Below, piece after piece: positions 11,891 to 21,150 of a stretch of 64,000 nucleotides of DNA. Made by a program: the position numbers and the translations under genes. The notes beneath the pieces were generated by a model. That model was not told the origin of the DNA and did no database searches. It saw only the letters and a list, made by a program, of their open reading frames with translations. Origin of the DNA: Termitomyces sp. T153 (lineage: Eukaryota > Basidiomycota > Agaricomycetes > Agaricales > Lyophyllaceae). The stretch lies in the NCBI GenBank assembly GCA_018296165.2, contig JACKQL020000015.1, positions 186,001-250,000 on the forward strand, written 5' to 3'. Position 1 is the stretch's first letter, and each line of letters starts with the position of its first letter.

Positions 11891-12069
11891 GTGCAGTTTC
11901 TCTCTTGTGATCCATGTGAGAGAGCAAGGGCAACCAAATAAATTTTTATTTGCTTGCAAAGTACAGGTAATTATCAGTATTGAACCTTGTGCCTCAATAG
12001 AAACCTTAGATCTATCCCTCCTCTTCCTTCCCATCTGTCCACTCACTCCCTTTGTGAGCCAGCATAGAT
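11886..12069 (+). repeat. DIRS split repeat B1
   Basis: About 184 bp, beginning gagtgcagtttctctcttg and ending gtgagccagcatagatg. It is repeated at 12412-12594 (B2) with scattered substitutions, many of them C/T or G/A. Confidence 0.75.
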
Positions 12070-12249
12070 GAATCAATCAAAAAACTTTGATTGAGGTCTA
12101 TGTAAGCAACACATCCCTTGATCAACCCTCTACACATTGTGTCACATCTCCTGGCCATATCACACTTGCTTTGTCACATCATTGACAATGGCCTCTTTGT
12201 CTCCCTGTTTTGTTCAGACATCGTATATTAGTTCTAGCTACACTTCACT

Positions 12250-12320
12250 CTCTCCTTGTCCTGCTCCCTTTCCTTACTCACACAGAGCTTGCCAGTCCTT
12301 TGGACTCAGCTTTTTGTTTC
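12250..12320 (+). repeat. DIRS split repeat A2
   Basis: Matches A1 at the left end of the element (ctctctccttgtcctgctcc ... ctcagctttttgttt). It lies between B1 and B2, giving the A1-ORFs-B1-A2-B2 order. Confidence 0.65.
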
Positions 12321-12411
12321 TCCCACCCCTTGTACCCACTTTCCCCTCTCATGTTGTTTGTTTGTTTCCTTTCTCTTAGCACTTATCTTGTAAATACTTT
12401 ACCCATGCCAG

Positions 12412-12594
12412 CTTGAGTGTGGTTTCCCTCTCAGGATCCATGCAAGAGAGCAAGGGCAACCAAATAAAGTTTCATTTGCTCACAAAGTACAGGAAATCAT
12501 CAGTATTGAACCTCATGCCTCAATAGGAACCTTGGATCTATCCCTCTTCTTCCTTCCCATCTGTCCACTCACTCCCTTTGTGAGCCAGCATAGA
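12412..12594 (+). repeat. DIRS split repeat B2
   Basis: Second copy of B1, from gagtgtggtttccctctcag to gtgagccagcatagatg. It marks the right end of the DIRS element. Confidence 0.75.
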
Positions 12595-12596
12595 TG

Positions 12597-12733
12597 GAAA
12601 AAGAAACCTGTTTTATCATTCCCTTGACAGAATTTTCCCTTGGAAAAAGGCCTTTCCCATTGTCTAGAGCCTTTTTCCATTGGGATTCATTGGAAATGCC
12701 TTGATTTGAAATAGCATAACAGGTTTCTTTCTC
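12597..12733. mobile_element. MITE-like palindromic element (137 bp)
   Basis: The ends are a 16-bp inverted repeat: GAAAAAGAAACCTGTT at 12597-12612 and AACAGGTTTCTTTCTC at 12718-12733, with one mismatch. The interior is itself self-complementary (ccttggaaaaaggc against gcctttttcca), so the whole unit can fold into a long hairpin. It has no coding capacity. It abuts the end of DIRS repeat B2. I do not see a clear target duplication, so the superfamily is undetermined. Confidence 0.55.
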
Positions 12734-14228
12734 AGTATTTCCTCAGGAAACACTATTGGCTGCCAGCAGTGTAGCATAGGAGAATTCCGTCTCTCAAGTT
12801 ATTGTTTGTGTATGTTAATGGTCACATGCTATCAAGAATCACGTGAAAGGAACCTTAGTCCAGAATAGCGTATTTGGAGCCCAAAAAGCCAGATTTATAG
12901 CGTATTTGAAGCCCGTTTTGGGGGTAAATTTTGGACAGACCTATAGGGGAGCTTCCCGGGCCTGTATTTGCGAATCTTGACTCAGTTTTTCGGACATGGT
13001 GACCTTTGAATATGGCCACGAACATCGATTTTGTCACATATCATCGAACTCATGATGGCTTGATTCTCTCATTTTGCCGTAGGATCAACGTCATCATGTG
13101 AGACGGATATTCGTACATATTTCTTTGTACTTATCTTCATCGGTGCGTTCTTATCTGATCTGTTCCTATGCAGTCATCAACAAATTTCGAGGGACGCCTG
13201 GGACGATTGTTACATGTGTACATTGTCGAGTTTGTCATACCTCAAAAATACTAAGGTGTGAATCCCATTATGTATATGCGTGAAGAAAACCAATGCGAGG
13301 GTGAAAAGGCGACAGGTGATCTCCAAGCTCGTGTACACGATGTATTTGTCATGCTCACGGACCTTTCCTTGTTTCTACTGAATTTCTTGCAATCTGCTGA
13401 TTCTTATCTTTTCTTGGAGATGATTCATAGGCTTACTAAACTCGACCCGATGACTCGCATACTGGACCCATAAATTGATGAACGCGGAGTTTGGACTTTC
13501 TACGTCACACGAAAGCCTATTGTCTGGTGACGTAGCTAGTCAGAAGACAGGATAACACAATGGTGACCTGAACAGGGCGAGTAAGAGTGCAAGTTGCTTG
13601 AAGTCGTTTTGTAGAGACACACTTGTCCTAAGTTGACAACTCAGAATGGACGATCTCTGAAAAGGCGCTGCGAAACCTTGGATATTCTGGAATTTCTGAT
13701 TCTTATCGCCTCTTCTGGCTATGTAACCAAGCCATAGGAGTTTGCAAGATGTGAACTCTGGCTAGATGGATGTCGCATGACAGTGTCATAAAACGAGACG
13801 AGACGAGACAGAAATCTTCAAACATCATGAAGATGACTCAAGAACAAAAGAGCAGAACGTGGTGCACACTAGAACACGACTCTGGCATTGCAAAGAATAG
13901 TACGCTTCATGTCCCTGCTTGTTATGCAGACAGCCTGTACAATTCCACAAGGCTTTGTGGAGTCCACACCACATCTTACATAATAGATAGCCGAATTCGG
14001 AATGGTGTAAACACAAAATCGTTATCAAGTCTTTCACGATACAATGATACTGAACGCTTCCTCCGCCGAATAAACAGAACATGAGGCTGGTGTCTCGATG
14101 AACTGGTAAAGACGAAAGCTGTAAATCACGAGACTATTGGTTCACCTGCTTCGAATGCAAAATCATGGTCCCACTGCAGGAGATAGTCGTTTGCATAGCG
14201 TTCAGTGCTATTGCATATCCGAAAATAA
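12734..14228. other. Non-coding stretch with old repeat debris
   Basis: No convincing gene. 12855-13030 has a repetitive look: two diverged copies of a 'gcgtatttg.agccc' phrase around 12866 and 12900. The remainder carries only short open frames with no recognisable similarity. The right part is the 3' flank of the minus-strand dim1 gene. Confidence 0.4.
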
Positions 14229-14931
14229 CTAGTATCGGTATCGGGTCGAGTAATCTGCAGAGAAAAACTTGAAAGAATAGCAGGTGCGGATATAGTAAAT
14301 CACAAACCTTTCGGTGAAACCACTAGACCACGACCTTTTGATGCACCTCGATAGACAGTTTCAATGATGTCGATCATCTAGTCATGTTGCTCAGAAAGAT
14401 CATCAAGCACCGACGATCTAGCAAACCTCTTGTTTGTTGTCCATCGCCCAATTACTGTCAATGCAGTGCATTAGAACTGACTGAAGCGCTGCAGCTCGAA
14501 ATAACCTACATCTTGTTGTTATTACCAGTTCCAAGATCTATCATAATATGCTTATTTCTGAATCGGTGAAAGGTCCAGCTCGAGATCCTAGAAGACCAGA
14601 AAAAAACAGCCTTACCGATAGAAAAACATAACTGTGCATGGATCGTACAATTCGTACATCTGGGGTACACATCACACAAATCTCGTCAGCTAGCAAACTA
14701 AATGCAGAAATTACTCGCCTTGTTGAAATCTGGGACCTCGGTGATATCGACGAGGTATATAACAGCGAAGTTCTGAACCTTTTCAGCAACACCATACAGA
14801 GTCTCGTCCATCGTCATGCATTGTGTGTCCCAGTCATGTCCAAAACGAATGACGACTATACGATCCTCTTCTGACTTGATTGCCTCGTCGACGTGCCAGC
14901 CAGAGGGAAGATGAGGAAGAAGATAAGACAT
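14229..14931 (-). CDS. dim1: Dim1/Dib1 (TXNL4A-type) U5 snRNP thioredoxin-fold protein
   Basis: Dim1/Dib1 is a core protein of the U4/U6.U5 tri-snRNP needed for pre-mRNA splicing. Six exons on the minus strand: 14931-14719, 14659-14616, 14557-14510, 14454-14427, 14377-14308 and 14254-14229, with introns of 59, 58, 55, 49 and 53 bp. Joined they encode 142 residues, exactly the family length. Signature segments are MSYLLPHLPSGW at the N-terminus, VVIRFGHDWD, FAVIYLVDITEVPDFNK (exon 1), LGTGNNNK and YSTRYRY at the C-terminus. Every splice junction falls in frame within conserved sequence. Intron 1 starts GC (AAG|GCGAGT) and ends CAG. The gene looks intact and is the best-supported host gene of the left half. 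It is transcribed toward the DIRS element; the broken mif2 gene lies upstream. Confidence 0.95.
14660..14718 (-). other. GC-AG intron in dim1
   Basis: On the minus strand the donor reads AAG|GCGAGTAA and the acceptor CCCCAG|ATG. Using the nearby GTAATT as donor instead would shift the frame and destroy the conserved junction VPDFNK-MYELYDP. The GC donor is therefore the only one giving the family sequence. Confidence 0.85.
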
Positions 14932-15479
14932 GGTACAAACGAGAAAAGCGGACAAAAGCGTTGGTCGTTACCGCATTCCCACGTTATGATCACACCTGCA
15001 TCCCTGATATGATTGCGCAGAGTATTTCGAGCAATGTCTGAAGTGCATGCACCTAAACGGGCTACTTCGACGCGATGGATGTCCGACGACTCATTGTATC
15101 ATTATTCTTAGATATCCTGGCAGGGGATATTAGCTGAGCTTTGTATATCACACTTTTTTTAGCTTCATTGCACTGGATTCATCGACGTCATCATTATTAT
15201 ATTTTGCCTGTCCACGTTCCATAATTAATTTCAGCAAAAGAGGTTTCTTTACTAATAAGTGACTACACAGGAAGACGCAGTACCTCCTCGAAGGGGCAAA
15301 GCTAGGCGGGATATCCTCAACCACCTTTCGCCCTCAGGTAAAGAAGAACTTGGTGCGTAGTAAGAGTTTCCTTTTGATCGCAGTGGTCAGCAATAAAGAT
15401 GGAAAAGTAGAGGGCGGGACATGCCTGAGGAAAAAAGGTTATCATACTACAGAACTGTCAGAACTCTGTGTATAACTCA
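14932..15479. other. Intergenic region upstream of dim1
   Basis: This should hold the dim1 promoter. I recognise no specific element. The part beyond about 15200 may include remnants of the 3' end of the broken mif2 gene (a TTCCTCAG acceptor-like site near 15425 on the minus strand), but no cupin-domain coding sequence follows. Confidence 0.4.
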
Positions 15480-16520
15480 TGTCGCTCTACCTGTTCCCTC
15501 AGGAGAACACAGAATCCACCATGTTCTTGCCCCAGTCTCCCTCGGGGTTATTAACTGGTAGATTCTGTAATGGTTATATTCGGCCATCTTACTCCTAGCA
15601 CGACTTGAGTGTTCTCGCTTTTCAAGAGGTTCCGGTGTTTCCTTTGGTAATTGAGCGATCTCCCGATAGGAGGGACAAGAACATGTCCAACTTCTCACCT
15701 CGCCACCAGTCCAAAGGCTTGTAGGATTCACTCGCACTCTTCCGGACTCCCTCACGATAGACTGGCAGAATTCTGAGAGGACATGATGAAGTAATAAGAG
15801 AACACCGACTCGTCGACCGACATTCCTTTGACAGGTCAACTTTGGTTGGATCCTCTGCCATCTTGACCTTCTTTGCGCGTCGAGGTGGTTCATCAGAGTA
15901 TGCTCGTCCTTGAACATCCCCAAACTATGCGCTATCTCATCTTCAATCTCGGCCTCACGCTCTTCAGGAACATTTGACAACGTCGCACGCCCTTTGCCCT
16001 TCATCTCCGACTCCTCGTCAGGCTAGTCCTGCTGCTCATCGTCATATTGGTCCAATTCCCTGAAACTCGTACTCTGAGACGTACGGTAATGCTCATCATG
16101 ACTATCAGGCTGGTCATCATATTCACCGCAATGTCCGTAGTCTGGTGATATGTCGTCATCATCCGAATCATCCTCAGGGGCAACGTAGGAGGTGGAAAGT
16201 CGCGAACGGCCTGGAGCTGTTGATTTACGCGAGGATCGTCGTGAGGTGATACGGTCGAAGTCAATGTCCGATGTACGTGCCACAGTAAGTACGTGAAGAA
16301 TCCTTTCAATTATTTATGATTGTATAGAATTCGTGGTGCTTTGGGCCTGAAACCGAATAAGTGCGTACTGCCAATGTCCATGAACATTGCGCCAAGCTCA
16401 TCGAAACGCTCGAAACCGTCAGACTTGCGCTCGACATCGTCCATCCTCTTTATCTGCCAATGTCTTGTACTTGCCTTCTGATTAGTACAATTTCGGTGAA
16501 AACACTTCAGCAAGTAATAT
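15480..16520 (-). pseudogene. mif2: Mif2/CENP-C N-terminal and central region, broken
   Basis: Mif2/CENP-C links centromeric nucleosomes to the kinetochore. Minus-strand landmarks in family order are: VERKSDGFERFDE (about 16430-16390, Mif2 N-terminal region); TSDIDFDRI and APGRSRLSTSY (about 16280-16190); an acidic Asp-rich stretch; KGKGRA; IEDEIAHSL (about 15940); DEPPRRAKK in another frame (about 15890); EGVRKSASESYKPLDWWRGEKL near 15760-15690, resembling the CENP-C signature; and KETPEPL and NPEGDW near 15640-15530. A TAG stop (about 16022), a frameshift near 15920, another near 15680, and the absence of the C-terminal cupin mark it as a pseudogene. A Mif2-type cupin is instead found in a separate intact gene at 19928-21150. 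Confidence 0.7.
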
Positions 16521-16861
16521 CGATCAGGCCTCTTGAAGTATGTCGGGCTATCCGCTAGTTCGTAGTGAGTTCTTGTGGGATATACAGAAAACGCTGTGTA
16601 ATGTGAGTTATTGTAAGAGATCAACGAGTTGTGTTTCCTCCAGATCTTCGCCGCGAGGTCAACGACTGGGGTTTTTGCGTTGACATGACTGAGGGTGAGC
16701 ACAGCCACTGGGAACGCGACGTGATTGTGAGCGGGAACGATGGTAGCCCCCACTGTCATGTGTGGCCAGCTTAACAATTTAAATTTGCATTCAACTTGAA
16801 CCCAGAAAGTTCCGGTATCCCCAAACTTCCAAAAGCATTTTTCTATCCCCGGTACCTTCAA

Positions 16862-18958
16862 ACGTGCGTTGAAATGTCTTCCCCATATTCAGAATCTGAC
16901 TCAGACCTTGAATCCCTCACCAACTAATCAAATTATCAATTCTTTGCATTTCGAGCATCTCCGATTCGTCGTTGTGTCACAAAGTTGTGTGAAGACTATG
17001 GCCAATATATCTCTGGAGTAGAAGAAGAACCGGGCCTCTTTCAGAAAGAGTAGGAAAGATCTGGAAGCCTCTCTTTACTTGTGAGATGGCCATGCATAAC
17101 CCTTTCTGAACAATCAGCGACTAAGACTCGTTTTTGGAGACTATCTGTCAATATATCGTGGACTTCGAGTACCATGAGGACGTCCAATAGTATCGCCAGT
17201 CCCATATCACTAATCCGCGTTCCTTCGAAGACGAAGATCCTCTGCTGTCGTCTTTTGAGTTCAATCCTTGAAATGGACTGGGAAAATAACTATAAGGGAT
17301 TGAGTCGACGTTCTATTATCGACGCTAGCTTGTGTCCTTCTTTATGCTTGGAACAGCAATGGAACAGCCTCATCCATTCTATGGATGTTCTATGGGTGAT
17401 GCTACGTTGGATGCTAAGGCTGCCGCATATTTCAGCCGTATCTTTTACAACAGACCTCTTCTACCTTGCGTCATTGAAGTCGCTCTAGAAAAACTTCACC
17501 GTCTTCGATTGTGCCGGGATGTTGTCGTCTGAACGCTCTGCCTTCCCTGTAAATCTGGATGTTTTCGTTCGTGTCATCCGATGACTCAACCGTGATATGT
17601 CCTCCGTAGACCTTGGTTATAACCCTAATATTTACCCTTTTCTTAGATACGAATCGTCAAACAGCGTAGCCATCATTTATGGTGGAAACGAGTGGTGTGT
17701 CTCAGGGATGCCAACAATCCTTGAACGAGGGGAAACCGATCTTCATCAGTATGGGCCGTGGTGCTTCCGTCTGGAACAACAGTTACAGGGAGCAGCTTAG
17801 CATGCTGGCAGTATGGCGAATGGAGTTGACTCCCGGAGATAGTGGTGGCTCATCATCCGGAAGAAGGACGTGCTTGGGGATGTCCTTTGGCCTGATCATG
17901 ATTTACCTCAGGACATTGAAAGTGTACAAAAACGCAAGCTCAAAGATAGGAACAATCTCGCCCTTCATTATCTTGTGATCACACCTGCAGGCAAGATGTT
18001 GTGGGATGCAAACTCTGACATGGAGCTAGTTAGTAATTTTCTTGCCGCTATTCAAGGTAAATCCACCTCCTTTTCCAATTGAATCTCAAGTAAAGAATCA
18101 TCGATAAGGCTGCATAGCTATCCCCAACAACGATACTACTTGTCTTGGTATTCTCCCAGAAAAAATATATCTTTGCAATGAAGGTCGCAACAGCACCCCA
18201 GTACTCTCTAGGAATGGAAGGCTTCGTTGTAGAGCCTGATCAGCGATCCAGTAGTAAATTTATTGATTCTTTGGCCACCACACAGACCCAGATGCAATCC
18301 ATTATGGAGTGTAGTATCCTGTCTTCAATGCGCGTGTCGCCCTTTGAAATAAAATTTTCATCTGCTGATTGTTCCCTTCCTGATTGAGTATTTTCCAGGC
18401 CCCGTTTCTACCGTATAATGTATTTCTAGCCGCGCTCGATTAGAAACCGATCGTGCGCACTATACATCATGATACGGACCCGTTTCTTCTGGTCTTCCTC
18501 TACACACTTGTGAGATGGGCCCTCACTCAGCATCCGAAGAATGAACGAGTTAGGGAGACTTTTCATGACGTATTCATATGCATGGATCTGTCCAATCGGC
18601 GGTAACGAAAGATGTTGTAGATGTCAGCTAGTTTACCTGACTGTAAACTGAAAACGAGACTTACGAGGCGCGACGTGGCGTCGTAATTTTTTGTAAAAGT
18701 CATACAGTTCCCCGCACTCCAAAATATCTGCGTCTATTTCAGAAAGCGGGGTAGGAAGCTCGAACTATTTGTCTGGGCGATCGTGTTTGCACGCTTTTGA
18801 AAATCCGTAAAGAACGGTTTGCAATCGAGACATGCAATATTTGTCTCGAGGCATAGAGAATTGTGCCTAATGCCGACCTTGTACATTTTGAAGAGAAATT
18901 TGACGGCTTGCAAACTTGGAAAAGTCAGAATCTCAACTTTGAGATCGAAATAACATAC
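16862..18958 (+). other. Unidentified coding remnants (plus strand)
   Basis: Several plus-strand segments look like former exons, but I do not recognise the family. 16876-17060 starts MSSPYSESDSD and is interrupted by TAA and TAG. 17330-17520 is a short frame. At 17679-17860 the stretch KPIFISMGRGASVWNNS followed by QLSMLAVWRMELTPGD looks protein-like. It continues in another frame at 17870-18062 (GDVLWPDHDLPQDIES, LALHYLVITPAGKMLWD) up to a possible donor AAG|GTAAAT at 18056. 18145-18387 may be a further exon. Frame breaks between these pieces suggest a decayed gene or exons with misplaced boundaries. 18400-18958 shows nothing. Confidence 0.3.
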
Positions 18959-19523
18959 TCACCCGAAGTCCGAGATTCTACTACCTGTTGACCATGGCAG
19001 GTTTTCGCTTGGGCCATAGTATTGTTTACACCATACAAGCACAATCAACAAGCATGTTCGGTAGTTTCCAAGTGAGCTTGGTTTCGTATAATCCATAAGT
19101 TTTTGGGACTCCTTTGCCATAAAGGAATTTGCTGCCACAAAGATGGTCTCGATAGAATTTCGCCTCTTGTATATAGCTCTGGAGTATCTCAGAATAAACT
19201 TCTTCGTCGGGACCAAACAGTATCTTGACGATGACTTCACAAGGAGAAGGTTCGTTGGGCAAGGAAGACCTTCCCTTGAAATAATATTCATGATGTCGGA
19301 AGCCTTGATATATCTGTTCGGTCACATCCACAGTAGTGAAAATGTCTGGAGTGATGAACTTGACGGAACCACTCCGATGAAAAGTAACCTCATCCGAAGC
19401 TATCTCCTTGAGAAAGCGAGATGGGATAACGGAGGAGAATAGATTGGAAGAGAATTCGAGTGAGAGGGACATCAGCTGGGAAATCTGTAGCGATTGTGAG
19501 AGTATTCGTTGGTCATTCTTCAC
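18959..19523 (-). pseudogene. Fragment of a kinase-like (APH/protein-kinase-fold) protein
   Basis: The minus-strand frame 19523-19026 contains VKFITPDIF, YFKGRSSLP, CEVIVKILFGPDEEVY, then IQEAKFYRDHL and VPKTYGLYE. This pattern (a beta-strand Lys followed by a Glu-containing helix and a 'P..YG.Y' strand) resembles the N-lobe of the small kinase-like proteins that are abundant in Agaricomycetes. The frame ends after about 165 residues, and only a short piece (CLLIVLVW) continues in another frame. No catalytic loop or DFG-like motif follows, so this is a truncated copy. Family assignment is by pattern only. Confidence 0.4.
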
Positions 19524-19927
19524 CTGCCGCCAAAGTGCCCTTTATTCGAGTAATTCTGAAAACAAAGTCAAATTTCTGCCACACTTTATGTTAATGCAGC
19601 CCAAACTTCAACCTGTACTTATAGATAGAACGAGATGTAGGAATGACTGACCCCAATGAGCCCGAGTATCTGACGAACATATCGTGCTTCTGGAAGATAG
19701 ACCTAACATAGGACGTAGTGAAGGAGCTTTTGAAAGCCAGTCATATTAAGCAAATTCTGACATGTGTATCTGATTCAAATCCTGGGTTTGTCGCTGGGGC
19801 CTGTAAACGTCAAGGGCCGGTAAAACGTCAATCAATATTTGCAAATTCGTGTCAAGTCAATAGCCGTCGCCGTTCATTTCATTGTACCACCAACTAACTC
19901 TCTTCTCTCACAAACGATATACATACC

Positions 19928-21150
19928 ATGGCCGAACAAATTGCTGGTCCTAGCACAGTCCCTGCAGTACCAGTATCTACACCTATACACATTCAGAGTA
20001 TATCAAAAGAGGACTCCAGTTCAAGCCCTAGCCCTACATTGACCGCCCTGGAGACTCCAGCTTCACATGAGCCGATTCCTTCTGAACTGGAGACGGCAGA
20101 AGCAACACAAGCAGACGAGTTGCCTACAGTTGCAGCTGCTCAGCAGCCGCAGACTCCTATATCCTCACCCAAACCGAGCCCACAGGATAGGAACAGTGGT
20201 AGTGCCACAATTCCACCACGCACTCAGCCGGGGATACCAGTCTCCCTGAAGCGAGACAAGGCCACGGTGTCAACGAAGGCAACAAAGAGCGTTCAAAGTA
20301 ATCAAAGCGATGAGCATACGCCGTGGCATGGCGTTGTCGTCGACTATGCCCCGCAGAAGGAGCAGGGTAAGCAGCTGTATTCAACGTTAAGACGAGCTTA
20401 AATCGGAACAATCGAGATGCTTCAGCAGTTATATTTCCGGCGAAGATGGTGTATTCTTCACCCAACATACCATACAACAACGAAGGATGGGCATTTCAGC
20501 GGGCTATGGGCTATTCAGACTATATTGGCTCTGGATATGTTTTCATTAATGTCCACGGGGAGAAGAGGAAAAGGAACGTGAAAGACAACACATACGTGAG
20601 CAGTGGCATCGCTTGACTTCACAGTGTGTTTGTGAATAACCTTTTCAGGTCTTTATCGTTTTGGAAGGAGCTGTGGAGGTCCTGATCCACCAAACATCAT
20701 ATGCAGTCTCTGCTGGTGGCGTATTTGTCGTACCCCGAGGTTCGATATCTCTCTTCTTCCATGAGCTTGGATCTCATTCACGCATACATTCCTAATGCTG
20801 CAGGAAACTTCTACACAATCCGAAACATTTCTGAAAAAGAAACCAAGCTTTTCTTTACGCAGACACGGAAGCCAGAAACAAAGTTGACGGTCGATACAAG
20901 AGGCGTGCTACGTCCAACCTCTAAGACCTTCCTCCTGGCAGAATGGTTCCTCAAGCACCTTGTGACCTACTTTGTCCGGCTTCGCTCGAAAGTATTTGAC
21001 TGGTACTGGCATAACCTTGCCAAGTATCAACATCACTTAACTACACGACGGCTTTACTTCTTGTTCTTTGTTCTCGGTCTCATGATACGACGACTGCCAT
21101 TTATTGCTTCTCCACCCATCCTCAATATCCAATTTGTCCGCCTCAGATGA
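19928..21150 (+). CDS. Mif2/CENP-C-type cupin-domain protein with hydrophobic C-terminal tail
   Basis: Four exons (19928-20366, 20426-20595, 20649-20739, 20804-21150) join in frame into 348 residues. All three introns (59, 53 and 64 bp) are GT-AG. Residues 1-146 are Ser/Pro/Thr-rich and disordered. Residues 147-250 match the C-terminal cupin (dimerisation) domain of fungal Mif2: FPAKMV, the WAFQRAMG block, KDNTYVFIVLEGAVEVLIHQTSY, GGVFVVPRGN and ETKLFFTQTRK (segments quoted separately). The last 100 residues end in a hydrophobic helix (LYFLFFVLGLMI) flanked by Arg, a possible membrane or tail anchor. Ordinary Mif2 proteins place this cupin after an N-terminal nucleosome/kinetochore part, which is missing here. 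A broken copy of that part lies 3.4 kb away on the other strand. A pyrimidine-rich tract (ctctcttctctcac) precedes the ATG. Kinetochore function cannot be assumed. Confidence 0.75.

Larger units (their letters stand above)
7560..12594 (+). mobile_element. Degenerate DIRS-type (PAT-like) tyrosine-recombinase retrotransposon
   Basis: In order on the plus strand it holds a Gag-like region with a CCHC-type knuckle, a reverse transcriptase with a YLDDF box, an RNase H, and a tyrosine recombinase in place of an integrase. It has no LTRs. It shows the split direct repeat pattern A1 (about 7572-7695), ORFs, B1 (11886-12069), A2 (12250-12320), B2 (12412-12594), which is the hallmark of PAT-like DIRS elements. 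All reading frames are broken by stops and indels, so this copy is dead. The outer limits are taken from the A1 and B2 repeats and are approximate on the left. Confidence 0.8.

Noticed and set aside
12966..14084. Small host genes between the DIRS element and dim1
   Set aside because: Short frames on both strands without motifs or intron-exon logic.
15480..16520. A functional mif2 gene with unusual introns
   Set aside because: The internal TAG and the frameshifts lie within conserved text with no splice sites that would remove them, and the cupin is missing.
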